From positions 35,941,446-36,005,445 of the forward strand of contig CM055097.1 in assembly GCA_029204225.1 (NCBI GenBank): a stretch of 64,000 bases of DNA, in the 5' to 3' direction. A model generated the notes under the pieces. It saw nothing but the letters and a program-made list of their open reading frames with translations, was not told the DNA's origin and ran no database searches. Positions 24,696 to 36,159 of the stretch are shown piece after piece (positions within the stretch are counted from its first letter, which is position 1; each line of letters begins with the position of its first letter). The position numbers and the translations under genes were made by a program. The DNA is from Diphasiastrum complanatum. Taxonomy: Eukaryota; Streptophyta; Lycopodiopsida; Lycopodiales; Lycopodiaceae.

Positions 24696-25902
24696 CTATA
24701 ATGAGCCTCCAATAGCTTCATTTCCATCAGCAAAGCTAGCCAAAAATGCTAGTACAAATCCAACACCAAAATGAGGCTCACCAATGTAGCTAGTTTTACC
24801 ATATCTTGACAATTTGCACACATCCACATGAAAATGCTCAAACATGAGATAGAACAAGTAAAGTAAACTTGAAAAACACTTCCTTGTTGCTCCTTTGACC
24901 TTACTTGAGTCTTCAATAACCTGCAAAAATAGATCCATAACATCTTTGCCAATTGACTCTCCTGTGATGCTCTTAACTAATTCCAAATTGCCACCTTCCT
25001 TTTTGCCTTGTTGAAGCCCTTTGAGATCAACCTCTTGATCATCAACTTTACCATCAAAGTCATTGAGAAAAACTTGTTTTCCAGATCCATTACTTGCTGT
25101 AAAATCATAAAAATATCCATCTACTTGCATAGCTCCATTTTCACAAGAAGATTCACCAAAATATGTGAGAAAAACAAAATGAGTCACTTCCACTTGCTTA
25201 CCCTTCTCATCATATGTGAGACTTGAAGGCATTTGTCTTTCCCTCGATGTTCTTCTTGGCTTTTTACTTGATGAAGGTCCATCATCATCACCATCTAAAG
25301 TAGGATCCTTTACATCAACATCAAGAATGTTAGATCCATCCACATCAACATCAATAGTACTTGAAGATACTTTTGGAATGTTTCCCTCATCAAAAATGAC
25401 ATCTCTACCTACAATCACTTTGTTAGTAGAAATAATGTAAACCTTGTAGGCTTTACTCACCTCACTATATCCAACCAAAATACCTTTCCTTGAAGATGGA
25501 TCCTCCTTGGTCCGATAATCAAGAGTAATGTTGAAATAGCATGTGCATCCAAAAGTTCTTAGAAAGTTGACACTTGGCCTCCTCTTGAATAACATCTCGA
25601 AAGGTGTCCTTACATCCAAAATAGTGCTCGACCACCCACAAGAAATTGGCACACAACAAAGCTTGATCCCAAAATGGTTTATCAAGATTAGCACTTAACC
25701 TCATTGCTTTAGCACTTTCACATAAAGTCCTATTCTTCCTTTTAGCCACTCCATTTTGTTGTGGGGTCCTTGGTGTTGTATACTCCTTCTTGATCTCATG
25801 CTCATCACAAAAGGCCTTGAACTTGGTAGATATGTACTTACCACAATTGTCACTCCTTAAGCACTTGATCCTTGCGGAAAATTGGTCCAGACTTAGTGAC
25901 AA
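24696..25902 (-). pseudogene. Ty1/copia integrase with unfamiliar C-terminal tail
   Basis: On the minus strand, 25902-25519 reads IKCLRSDNCGKYISTKFKAF and TPQQNGVAKRKNRTL. This is a copia integrase core: the second catalytic Asp is present, but GG is CG and the catalytic Glu (normally AERKN) is Lys. A frame change leads into 25694-24696 with TPFEMLFKRRPSVNFLRTFG, RKGILVGYSEVSKAYKVY and VIVGRDVIFDEG, the usual post-core region. Copia RT should follow. Instead about 190 residues appear with no RT motif, including an acidic DVDVDGSN stretch and a Cys/Phe-rich part ending FADGNEAIGGSL near 24696. The tail could be captured sequence or the start of the next ORF on the same strand. The element's 5' end and RT are absent. 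Confidence 0.7.
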
Positions 25903-26445
25903 ATTTGGGACTGAACATAGGGCGTTGTATAGAAGTTATGGAATCACAGGAGCCGAGACACTATCCTATGCAGTTGGATCTTCTTCCTTCGATCTGAAGC
26001 CTATGGCTCACCAAGCGAAGCCACAATCTAACCTACAATTTCTCTTGCAACACTATGGATCTCACACTAACTCTAACTTGGGTACGGACTTCTTTTCAAA
26101 CAAAACTTTAAGTTGTTGAGCACAGTTTGAGTATAGCATTTAGGACGATCAAATTATCTACTTGTGTTTTTCTAATGTAGCTCCTATTGCATGGACAAAA
26201 CTCAGAACAAGAGAAAAAAATCTCGTCATCATCTCATTCAATAATAGAGATCCATGCTTCAACTAAATCAGAAGATCCAAATGATTACTCTCTAGCTAGA
26301 AGTATCTGCTCTCAAACCCAGGCTACCACAACCGGATTCAGCATGCCCTGTTCTTTGAAGCTTTCTTCTAAAAGTGCTCCTTTGAGAGGTGTAGCTTTTT
26401 CCATGGATTGCATCCCTCCTCTTAATCACTTGTTTCCCTAGAGTT
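25903..26445 (+). pseudogene. Unrecognised coding-like fragment
   Basis: Two plus-strand frames look more protein-like than their surroundings: 25903-26119 (SSSFDLKPMAHQAKPQSNLQ...NLGTDFFSNKT) and 26187-26441 (MHGQNSEQEKK..., ARSICSQTQATTTGFSMPCS). Composition is Ser-rich with no motif I can name. It begins where the copia integrase fragment ends (about 25902), so it may be the flank interrupted by that insertion. It may also be chance. Confidence 0.25.
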
Positions 26446-27929
26446 TATCTCACAAGTCCGATCATCCAATTCTTGTGTCTTTTCCTTGTCCCTCTCCCTC
26501 ATTTAGTTACTCTCTGCTATCCGAATCTTGTCCATATGAAAAGGTGACATTTTTTACTTTTCATTGTTAAATCCGAAGTGTTAAGTGCTTAACATGCCTT
26601 CAAAGCTATACCTAGCAGTGTGTGTGCTTTATATATTTTTTGAGCACTAAGACTTATCTGTAAAAGGATTTGCTCATGAAGAAATTGTTTTGAAGCCTCT
26701 ATCTTTAATGACATGGTCGAAAGCGAGTATTTATGTATTTATAAGAATTATCTAATCTTTGAAGGTTGTGCCTAATGGATTGCCTGAGCTGAACTAAGGC
26801 CATCTTCTATTTTCAAGTCCAATCTTAATTTGAAGGCAACAATTCATTTCTTAATGGACACCAATTGCACATTGCGTATTATTCGGGGATACTTAGTTGG
26901 TGCTTTGCATTCTTCGACACATCTCTAAGGTAGTGACTGATTTTCTAAGAACAACTATGGTATTATTTGACATTCATGAGGTTGATCAGGCAGCCCTATT
27001 TGGCATCTTGTGGTGACCACAAGGAACTCCTAAAGTTGGCAATTTTGGCTTTCTTGTCTGACCCAGTTGAGTCTTTTACCAACTCTCTATGAGCTTCTAT
27101 GGGCACTTTCACATTTTTTGCTCTATTCATATTTCCTATAGGGTAGATGCATCTAGAAACATAAAGCACTGTCAAAAAAACTTGTGTGTATTTAGTAATA
27201 ACTTTAATTGCAAAAATATGACAACTGTAATGACATGAAACATTGCAAGAACCTTACAACTCTATAACGTGTCCTCCTTAAAAAATAGTTTTACCACAGG
27301 TAAAATAACATATGTTTTTTTACCAAGAGTAAAAATGTTTTACCACATGCGAAAATTTTTTGTCATGTCCTTTGCTCTTCTCCATCCTGACATCCGCTAG
27401 CTCTTCCTCTATGCTTTTGTTTTCTTTAATGTTCTCTTTACTTTCCTCGATCGTGCATCGCCCGCACAATCGTCCTCACTTTTCCAATTCCGCCATTACT
27501 TTATTTCCCTACCTCTTTTTTCTTCTGGTTCAATACTTTCCTCTCACATCAATACAGCTGCCTTCATGATTTATTTTGCTCTCACAGAATCATGTTGTCC
27601 TTATCTTTCAAATATATATTCAGCATAATGCATCACTAATAAAAGAATGGTAATCTTTATGAGCATCTTTTTCACATGGTTAATTCTCGTTAGCTCATAA
27701 TCAACACTTTTTTATTATAGAAATCAAAACAATGCAAGAATTTTCGATCCATGTTGCTCTGTAGCTCCGGGCACTCTTGGTGCAAGCGGGATGCTATTGG
27801 TGTATCATCTTCTCTGCTTGTTGAAGATGTTGGTACCCGATTTTCCTTTTTGAGTTACTAGCTGCACCAGAACTTAGAAGAATGATTTTTCATTTTTTGT
27901 GTTTGCTCTTATAAAATTCTTTCAACGGC
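26446..27929. other. No gene seen
   Basis: AT-rich unique-looking sequence. A short motif TTTTACCAC / TTTACCAAG recurs three times at 27288-27352. The 69-codon ORF at 27360-27569 has no supporting feature. Confidence 0.4.
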
Positions 27930-28147
27930 TGTTCACAGATTCCAACTGAATCTGTGAGCATGATTCTTTTTTGTTCTTATTCTCTATTACTTTTGTTGGT
28001 TACAGTTCTTTACAGTTCAATCTTCTTGTTAGAACGATTTCCAGGTAGAAGTGTTTCTCAGATTACAATGTGTATTCCCAGCCTGTTAGTGGGGAGAAAC
28101 GGTTAGGTTACTCAGCTACATGCATTTACAAGCCATGCAACCAGTCC
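27930..28147. repeat. Second copy of the gypsy LTR terminal segment
   Basis: It begins TGTTCACAGATTCCAAC and matches 7255-7493, including the terminal hairpin (here with mismatches), TTGTTAGAACGATT and AGCTACATGCATT. It stops abruptly at about 28147, where the copia LTR remnant begins. I infer an LTR fragment truncated at the junction with the copia element. Confidence 0.65.
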
Positions 28148-28882
28148 TAGCTAATAGATTGAATAACGACTGCAGCCACCCACAATATCCTATAGACAAC
28201 ACATCCACTCTGTACTTTCATATCTGCACACCTGTAATATCTTGTATAGAGTAGATACCATCTATGTATTTAAAACATGATGATGAAGTAGTGTAATGCT
28301 AGAAGAGCAAGATAAGTCTAGAACAAGAAAAGGAGGTCACATTCCTCATCACAGATAGAAATAAGCTTTGTAGGGCACGCGGTTTTGTTCGCTACTATCT
28401 TGTGCTCTATCACATTATTGATCTGTATACTTGCTATACTTAATCTGACACAGTTCATTTATTCTGCATTTAAGATCTGTCAATATTGCTATGCTTATTC
28501 TTCTTTCTATCTGATTTTTCCAGTTGCTCTTTCTGATAATAAACGATTAATTTTTATTATTATTATCTTTCACGAATAATTCGCGACTAAGTATTAGTCG
28601 AGCACTGTCTAGCTCTTCGCTAATCATTCGCGACAAATTATTCTTCTAGCGCTTCATCCATTTAAAGGTTTGGCTACGTAATCTAGAATGACCGTTTTTT
28701 CAATTGTTATTTGTTCTGTTCATTCTGGTAGGCGTAGTCATGCTTAGGGAGAGAGTCATTTAACTCATTCCGTTGCGCACGAACATTTTTTGTTCGAGTT
28801 CGCTATTTGTTCATTTCTTGTTCTAGTTCATTTCTCATTCACGTCTTGTTCGTCATTTATTCGTTCTCTCTCTCTCCCAACA
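28148..28882 (+). repeat. Truncated 5' LTR of copia element
   Basis: It aligns with 32285-33034: both contain ACGACTGCAGCCACCCAC, CTGCACACCTGTAATATC, TTGGCTACGTAATCTAGAA and the C/T-rich end CTCTCTCCCAACA. The first ~330 bp present in the 3' LTR are absent here. Repeated TTCGCGAC-type half-sites lie near 28572-28632. Confidence 0.85.
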
Positions 28883-28894
28883 TGGTATCAGAGC
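28883..28894 (+). promoter_or_regulatory. copia primer-binding site
   Basis: TGGTATCAGAGC begins immediately after the LTR end CCCAACA, which is the expected position for priming minus-strand DNA synthesis by initiator Met tRNA. Confidence 0.9.
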
Positions 28895-29070
28895 GATGTT
28901 CATAGCTTGATTAGCTTCCACAGTACAAAACTCTACTAGCCGATAGAGTAATTGTCTTCTTGTTCTGTATTTTTCCAGTATTAGATTTTCATACTTAAGT
29001 CACTGAAAATTTCGCCTATCACTTAGACTAATTCTTCCACATAGATTCCCAAGGGAAAGCCAGTCCTCTC

Positions 29071-30800
29071 ATGGACAAGCTTGATGGAGCCAATTACCAT
29101 CTGTGGAAATTGAAGATGAAAACTGTACTAATGGCAAATGAATTGTATGACGTTGTTACAGGTGCAGAAGGGAAACCCGAAGCAGACGACGCAGCAATCT
29201 CCAGATGGAAGCTGGAGGATGGAAAGGCTTTTGCACTGATCATCCTCAACATCACGGATACACAGATCGGCCACATATCCGAGGCTCAGACATCGAAGGA
29301 AGTCTGGGACATCTTGAGCACGCTATACGAAGTGTGAGATATAGCTTCTAAGCTACATCTCAGGAAGAAATTCTACTCCCTCAAGATGACAAATGGTGAT
29401 TCTCTGTAGAATCACATTAATCAATTCAAGAACCTGCTAAGACAAATGGCTGCTGTCGGATCTGTCATAGACGATCACGACGCAGTGATGCAACTGCTTA
29501 CAAGCTTGCCAAGTTTTTATGACACCTGGGTGATGATCATCACGACTCATCCAGAATTGACTCTTTCGAGAGTCACCACTATGTTGTTGCAGGAAGACAC
29601 GCAAAGGAACGAAGCCTCAAGTTCCTCAGCTGATTCTCACATCTTGTACACCAACAAGGGCATGACAAAGCAGAAGAAGAAGAAAGGCCCGAAGCCATCA
29701 AAGCCAGAACAGAAACCAGCTCAGCACAAGGAACAGTCGAACATTAGAGGAGTTCTAAATCCAAAAAAGACCCTTTGTAAAGATTCTTTTTATATTTTCT
29801 CTCAAATTTTTCTTACACATGGACCAATCAAAACACTCAAATTTAAATCTTGTAATGTAACTTTTTGAGTCCACATTTTGATTCCATACTAAAAATGACA
29901 AAACTTTTTAGTAGTAAGTGTAAATTTAGCGAAGTTTGGTGCATTGGAAAGCGCTCAACAAGGGCTTTCCAATGATATGTTAGATGACATACTTTTGAGC
30001 TACGATTAAAAAGTTATGGCAAGTCAAAAGTATAAGTGTTATAATATTTTAATAATAAAAAAAACATCTTGCACGAATTCTGAAAGGGTCTTTTTGGAAC
30101 TCAAAACTCCTCTAATGTCTGCAGACAAAGAAGAAGCTGTTCTATAGATACTGCAAACAAAACAACCACGAAATTCAAGACTGCCGAATACTTCAAGCGA
30201 AGAACAACAACAAAGGACAATCGAATCAAGTGGCAAATGCAGCTACAGAAGCTCCACAGCCAATTCAAGAAGCGGATCATGATGCCTTCATGACCAACCA
30301 TCAAGGAGCATTTGATGACAGTTCCTGGTTCCTGGACTCCAGAGCCACTCAGCACATGACTAGCCTAATAGGCTGTTTCAAGTCCTATACACCTTATAGT
30401 ACCCAAAAATTCGTCCGCCTTGGCAAGAATAGCACACAAGATATTATAGGTGAAGGCACTGTAATATTATGCTTTGCAAATGATCAATCTAAGCTACTCT
30501 CCAAAGTTCTGTATGTATCTAAGTTATCCACTAATTTGCTCTCTACAAGCAGAATCACAGATCTAGGACACACAGTAGAATTCGAATGTGATCAATGTAA
30601 AGTGGTTGATAGGATAGGCAAGATCCTAGCACTCGAAAAGAGGCATGGATACTTGTATAAATTAAGTCATTGCTTTTCTGCCTCTAGTCAGGCTCTCAAT
30701 ACTTCAATTCAATCAAATAAAGATATGCTGCTGTACAACGAATGTCTAGACAATCTATTGTTCTTGATCTTGACTATCCTCACGAAATAGTCGAGCTACC
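29071..30800 (+). pseudogene. copia gag-protease-pre-integrase, broken and split by a MITE
   Basis: Gag starts MDKLDGANYHLWKLKMK and continues past stops at 29335-29337 (TGA) and near 29407 to NHINQFKNLLRQM and LSRVTTMLLQED. The MITE interrupts it at 29747-30112. After it the frame resumes with a knuckle reading YRYCKQNNHEIQDC, the first Cys replaced by Tyr. The protease active site reads LDSRATQHMT, DSR in place of DSG, so it should be inactive. The pre-integrase region extends to about 30780 (GYLYKLSHCFSA). Apart from the MITE the order is that of a normal copia polyprotein. Confidence 0.8.
29747..30112. mobile_element. MITE with ~35 bp inverted repeats, inserted in copia gag
   Basis: The left end is GAGGAGTTCTAAATCC then AAAAAAGACCCTTT; the right end read inverted is GAGGAGTTTTGAGTTCC then AAAAAGACCCTTT. 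The 366-bp element is flanked by TA on both sides, and the outer bases ACAT/ATGT also pair, so the TIR could extend to 29741-30118. It has no coding capacity. It lies inside the copia gag, so it arrived later than the copia insertion. A lone matching end lies at 20241-20274. TA flanks are compatible with a Tc1/mariner-type or related mobiliser, but the superfamily is uncertain. Confidence 0.8.
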
Positions 30801-30899
30801 TGTCTATCAAGGTGTCTAGTTGGTAAATTGACTAGGAAACCATTTAAATCAAGCCATCATCATGTTGCTAGAGGAGATTGCTAGATGTTGTACATTCAA

Positions 30900-31945
30900 A
30901 TATCTGTGGCCCGATGAACAACAATCCTTCATTATCATCACCTTGTATGTTGATGATATGTTGCTCTTCAGTAACAATGCCAATATGGTCAAGGATTTGA
31001 AATAGATGCTGTTCTTAGAATTCGACATGATTGATCTAGGTGAAGCTCACTTCAGTCTTGGAATTCAAATCCACAGAGACAGAGCAAATCGACTGATTTA
31101 CATCACTCAACAAAGGTATCTTCATAATGTTCTTAACAAATACAATTTGATGAATTGTAAATTAGCTCACTCACCAATGGATCCAGGCCTGCATTTGTCA
31201 AAGGACCAATGTCCCCAGACCAAGCAGGAAGAGGAGCAGATGAGAGAATATCTATATCGATCGATACTTGGATCTCTCATGTATGCAATGGTCTGTACAA
31301 GACCAGGTATCTCTTTTATGTAAACTCACTCAGCCAATATATGGCTAATCCTGGCATTACCCATTGGAAGGCTCTTATTCGAGTCATGAGATATATTCGA
31401 GCTACCATGGACCAGTGCATCTGCTATGGAGATGTCAGCAACGACAATCTTCATAAGCTCAGTGGCTATTCTGATGCAAGCTGGGGAGGAGATACAGACA
31501 ATCATAAATCCACATATGGATCTACATTCTTCTTCAACGACGGTCCTATTTCATTAAACAGTCGTAAGCAAACCTCTATCGCACTTTCTTCTACTGAAGC
31601 AGAATACATTGCTACTTCTCAGTCTATTAAGAAAGCGTTTTGGTTGAGAAATTTGTTGTCAAACATAAATCTGTAACAGCAGAGCCCTACAATTTTGTTT
31701 TGTGATAATCAAAGTGCTATTGCTCTATCAGCCAATCCTAGATTTCATTCTAGGAGTAAGCACATTGAGATAAGATATCACTACATCAAGGGCAAGGTTC
31801 TCGACCGAGAGGTGAGCTTAACGTACTGCAAAACGTAGGACATGGTTGCCAATATTTTCACAAAAGCACTCAATGTTAATGCACACAACAAATTTTGTGC
31901 ATTTCTCAGTCTGAAGATCAAGGCATTCACGGATCCAGATTAAGA
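30900..31945 (+). pseudogene. copia RT-RNase H remnant after large deletion
   Basis: The integrase start (DVVHSNICGPMNN, about 30880-30920) is joined directly to the RT catalytic box YVDDMLLFSNN (about 30945-30977). The intact-order copy at 38.1-41.2 kb has the integrase core and half of RT between these points. The rest reads GEAHFSLGIQIHRDRANRL, HSPMDPGLHLSKDQ, then after a frame change the RNase H motifs LSGYSDASWGGDTDN, TSIALSSTEAEYIA and FCDNQSAIALS-like sequence to about 31740. A stop (TAA) follows NINL at 31674-31676. Confidence 0.8.
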
Positions 31946-31950
31946 GTGGG

Positions 31951-33034
31951 TGTTGGATTTACTCCCACTCTCCTAAATTCCAATTTTAATCGGCCTCCAT
32001 TCATGCTGTATATTTTCTAACGTTGTCACGCAGTCTACAATTTTAGACACAAATTCGCACAAACGAATAAAAGGTGAATGAATCGCGACAATGTGTTCTT
32101 ACACAGGTCATGGTGACAAGCGAAAGGGGGACACTACCTCACAGAATGGCAAAGTGTCCTAAAAGCTAAGGCACCCTGTAGATCTTATCCTAAGGCCATT
32201 CGTAAGAGTGACGCACTCTTGCATCATCACGAATGTTCACCTGACGTCACACCCTTTTCCATGCTCATCCTTTGTAGCTGCGCTAACAGATTAAACAACG
32301 ACTGCAGCCACCCACGATCTCCTACAAACAACACATCCACTTTGTACTTTCATATCTGCACACCTGTAATATCTTGTATATAGTAGATACCATATGTGTA
32401 TTTAAAACATGACGATGAAGTAGTGTAATGTTAGAAGAGCAAGATAAGTCTAGAACAAGAAAAGGAGGTCACATTCCTCATCACAGATAGAAATAAGCTT
32501 CGTAGGGCACGCGGTTTTGTCCGCTACTATCTTGTGCTCTATCACATTATTGATCTGTATACTTGCTATACTTAATCTGACACGGTTCATTTATTCTGCG
32601 TTTAAGATCTGTCAATATTGCTATGCTTATTCTTCTTTCTGTCTGATTTTTCCAGTTGCTCTTTCTGATAATCAACGATTAATTTTTTTTTATTCTTATC
32701 TTTTGTGACTAATTATCAGTCGAGCACTGTCTAGCTCTTCGCGAATCATTCGTGACAAATAATTTGTCTTGCAATTCACGACAAATTATTCTTCTAGCGC
32801 TTCATCCATTTAAAGGGTTGGCTACGTAATCTAGAATGACCATGATTTCAATCACTATTTGTTCTGTTCATTCTGATAGGCGTAGTCATGCTTAGGGAGA
32901 GAGTTATTTAACTCATTCCACTGTGCACGAACATTTTCTGTTCGAGTTCGCTACTTGTTCGTTTCTTGTTCAAGTTCATTTCTCGTTCGTGTCTTGTTCA
33001 TCATTTATTCATTCTCTCTCTCTCTCTCCCAACA
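31951..33034 (+). repeat. 3' LTR of copia element
   Basis: It starts TGTTGGATTTACTCCCAC after a purine-rich TTAAGAGTGGG and ends CTCTCCCAACA; 1084 bp. It is homologous to the inverted LTRs at 37145-38140 and 42195-43225. CG-rich half-sites (TTCGCGAATCATTCG-like) occur near 32738-32752. Confidence 0.88.
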
Positions 33035-33850
33035 TCAGGTACTCTTGCAGCCATCGGCTATCCTTTAAGACCTTGCTCCGCCATCCCGATTGCGGTTGTA
33101 GTGCCGCAATGATCTCAACCCTGGTGGAGTATTGGCTTTGATCTATCTCCTCTTTGTCTCCCCTCATGTTGGGAGGATATTTCGTTTCGAATTTCTCTGA
33201 TTCTCTAGTGTCAGCCATCTTGCCCCTGGTCCTAGTAGGAGAAGCTGTCCTACACGGTTGTGGTGGCCTCGCCAGGTAATCATCCAAGGCCTTAGTGCCT
33301 GTATCTTTTTCCTTTGTCCTCTCGCTCGTTGACGGCTCAGCTGCACCCATGTCTTGTCTAGGTGAAAATCTTCTTGACTCCGATGGATTTGCCAAGAAGT
33401 CGTCATCACCCCCAATGTCAGTGTTAACTTTTGGAAGGTCAAGAATGGAGTGATATGGAGAGGAAGGTGTAGGAATGATAGGTTTAGGAGGAGGTGGGTT
33501 TAACAAATTATACTCCGCATCGGGGGAGCGGAGTTGTTGAAGGAACTCGTCCCGTCGATCTTTGTACGTGTCAACTGGACCTTTTGATGGGCCCATTATT
33601 CTGCTAGGAGGTGGTGGAGAGAGGAAAGATGAAGAAACATGGTAAGTTGGAATGAATGTTTCGGAAAAATTAAATGTGGAATAAGATGAGGGGTTAAAAG
33701 TGGGAAGGGAAAGGGGAAAAGCTCTGGAAGCAGCTTCGGCTCTTTGGCTACCCGATTTCGAGCTACCATATGATGGTCGGGTTTGCCCATCCTTATTTCC
33801 TGCTCCAAAATTGCACGAGTTAGTACAATGGAAAAGACAGGTGTCATAGC
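33035..33850 (-). pseudogene. Proline-rich ORF, family not recognised
   Basis: The minus-strand ORF starts at 33596 (MGPSKGPVDTYKDRRDEFLQ) and is proline/serine/charged-rich; its coding look ends near the copia LTR at 33034. Upstream sequence to 33847 continues coding-like in other frames (SFLSPPPPSRI precedes the Met). It appears to be the disordered part of a protein truncated by the copia insertion. It resembles in style, not in identity, the Pro-rich ORF at 23.7-24.2 kb. A gag-like protein of an LTR element is possible. Confidence 0.35.
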
Positions 33851-34434
33851 TGAGCGTTAGTTGTTATGCATGTCCAACATACATATCATCCTACATCATC
33901 GTCCCGTGGTTTCTTTGAATGAGCGCCTGCTTGGGCCTTGCACGTCATGTCCCACAACTGGTTCACCTTGTCCAAGACAAGGCCTTCGTTGTATCTTCTA
34001 GCTGCTTCTGGGACTCAAGGATGATATTTTTCCTGCTTGGCCACAATATTTTCAAAATTTCTTTTCTTGGCTTCCTGTTCCTGGATCAGCCCCTTGCTTG
34101 TTATTCTCTTTTGCATGTCTATTTTTAACCTCTATTCTTGTTTATAATTCATACCTATACTTATTTACTTTCTATGCATTTTTTTTTTCTATAAAAACCC
34201 ATTTGCCATGAATGTTCTAGGTCAACAAATGATAGGCTACACCATCTGAAAAATATTTATCCCACTTTAGGCCCATCTCATTTTTGTCTGTCTGATATTT
34301 CAATATTCCCAATTAAGCATACAATCATTCATTGAGATGCTTCTTTCACATAAGAACTTCTACTTCGGGCCACAGTCATATTTTCCCCCTGAAGTTCTTC
34401 ACTTGCATCACACAGCCCCATACTGAATTTCTGT
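33851..34434. other. No gene seen
   Basis: Nothing recognisable. By comparison with the 5.9-7.2 kb element this could be the outer part of a gypsy leader, since the same minisatellite follows, but no LTR or primer site was found. Confidence 0.35.
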
Positions 34435-34930
34435 CAGATCTCAACCGATGGATTTTTGTCAAATCTCGACCAGAGCATTTCTGTCAAATCTCGACCGAAG
34501 CGTTTTTGTCAAATCTTAACAGATGCGTTTTTGTCAAATCTTGATCGAAGCGTTTCTGTCAAATCTCAACCGATGGGTTTCTGTCAAATCTCGACCAGAG
34601 CGTTTCTATCAAATCTCAACAGATGCATTTCTATCAGATCTCGACTGAAGTGTTTCTATCAAATCTCGACCAGAGCATTTCTGTCAAATCTCAACCGAAG
34701 CATTTATGTCAAATCTCAACCAGAGCGTTCTGTCAAATCTCAATCGGAGCGTCCTGTTGGATCTCAACCGGTGCATCCTGTTGGATCTCGACCGGCGCAT
34801 CCTGTTAGATTTTGACCAGAGCATCATGTTGGATCTCGACCGAAGCATCCTGATTAGATCTTGATCGGAGTATTCTATCAGATCTCAACCGGAGCACCCA
34901 CTCCAATCTCGACCGAAGGTTCTAAATTTA
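34435..34930 (+). repeat. Second 24-25 bp minisatellite array
   Basis: About 20 tandem copies. The left part has 25-bp units (TCGACCGAAGCG plus TTTTTGTCAAATC); from about 34741 the units are 24 bp with TGTTGGATC endings. The unit is the reverse complement of the repeat at 6375-6930, so relative to the parent gypsy element both arrays have the same orientation. This suggests a fragment of a second, plus-strand gypsy leader here. Confidence 0.85.
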
Positions 34931-35800
34931 AAATTCAACGAACCGGCATGTCACATCTTGCCCGAAACCAGATGACGACGTCCATAAATGCCATTACCAC
35001 GATGCCATTCACACCTCAACGAACTACGAATTCTGGCATTTCTTGCGACGATTGTTGGCGACCTTCTTGCTCATGTGCACGATCCTGGTGCTCTTTTGTT
35101 CATTGCTTCTATCATCGTTTACACACCACCTCCACCGAATATCCACCATCATCGTTTGATTAGCATTCAGAGTGCCATCACCAAAACTTTCTAGACCTAA
35201 CATCGCCGGCAGAATACACAAAAAGAAATTGACAATACAATCAAAGCTCCCTCACAAGAGAGGGGGGGCCCTTAAATAAGCAAGAAGGCTGCCCATGTGG
35301 AGCCCAAGTGGCAATTCCACTAATTTGGAAATTAGAAGTGGAAAAAGCCCTTCCACTAGTGGTCACCATCAAAAGGTGGCTCACTCTAAATTATTTAAGG
35401 GGTCTACACTATTTACAATGCTTAGGAAATATTACTAGCTCCTACATGGTCGTTCCTTCTCTGGGATATACCATGTAGGCTCACATAGATAATAATTGTC
35501 ATCCTAGCTAGTAATCCTCGACTCTCATGCTCAACTCTCAGCTTCTTCTGCTCTCCTCCTTCTGAGACCTCCTCGGTCATGGGTGAGATACTCTGTGTTT
35601 TCAGCTTGGCTCGGCATCTGGGGATTCTCTGGAATCCGCTAACAACGACACACTCTCTAAGCAATGCATAGTTGAAAATCTTGGAGGTGATACTCTCCTA
35701 AATCTTCTACAACAATCGAGAGAGCATAGTTTTTGTCTTTGATCATATTATGGTACTCCCAGATGTTGCTAAAAAATGATCAAATAAAAGAAAACTGCAT
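34931..35800. other. No gene seen
   Basis: No recognised domain. 35222-35420 (AGAGGGGGGGCCC, then TTAAATAAGC) could be LTR-derived; nothing else supports that. Confidence 0.35.
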
Positions 35801-35817
35801 GAACCGCAATCTAAAAA

Positions 35818-36087
35818 ATGATATTGTGCGTACGAATGCGAGCATGGAGAAAGTGGGTATCCGAGATTCAAGAACCAAATACTCAAGCACGGATATGGTT
35901 GGGGAGCTTTGCTACACCTAAAAAGGCTGCACGAGCTTATGATGTTGCAATATTGTGTCTGTGAGGACCATCGGTTGCCTTGAACTTTTCGGACTTTAGC
36001 ATTTATATCCGACCATTTGATCCTCTGTCATTGAAAGCCATACAAGCAGCCGCTGCAGCTTTGGCTAACTCGTCCACAAATTTTTAG
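35818..36087 (+). pseudogene. AP2/ERF (DREB-like) transcription factor fragment
   Basis: One frame reads [18 protein letters not shown], then [20 protein letters not shown], then LCL, a TGA stop (35962-35964), and GPSVALNFSDF. This is most of an AP2 DNA-binding domain: the first strands with VRMR and WVxEI, the WLG turn, and the helix AARAYDVA. After the domain, SLKAIQAAAAALA is the alanine-rich stretch common after DREB domains; the frame ends with TAG at 36085-36087. [12 protein letters not shown]-like basic stretch precedes it in another frame. The intact family binds DRE or GCC-box promoters in the nucleus. The stop and the lost start make this a pseudogene. It lies 73 bp from a hAT transposase fragment, so transposon capture is one explanation. 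Confidence 0.8.
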
Positions 36088-36159
36088 GAAGCTACTTTAT
36101 CTCTCTCTTTCAATGAACAGATCCTAAGGTCCGAGAACTTGTCAATGGAGAAAGATAAA

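Larger units (their letters stand above)
28148..33034 (+). mobile_element. Ty1/copia LTR retrotransposon, internally deleted, with MITE insertion
   Basis: Plus-strand copia element: truncated 5' LTR (28148-28882), primer site (28883-28894), gag from 29071, protease near 30340, the pre-integrase region, an abrupt jump near 30905-30920 from the start of integrase to the RT YVDD box, RNase H to about 31676, a purine-rich tract ending GGG at 31950, and a complete 3' LTR (31951-33034). The 5' LTR lacks about 330 bp of its start relative to the 3' LTR. The element belongs to the same family as the minus-strand copy at 37145-43225. It is non-autonomous. Confidence 0.85.
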
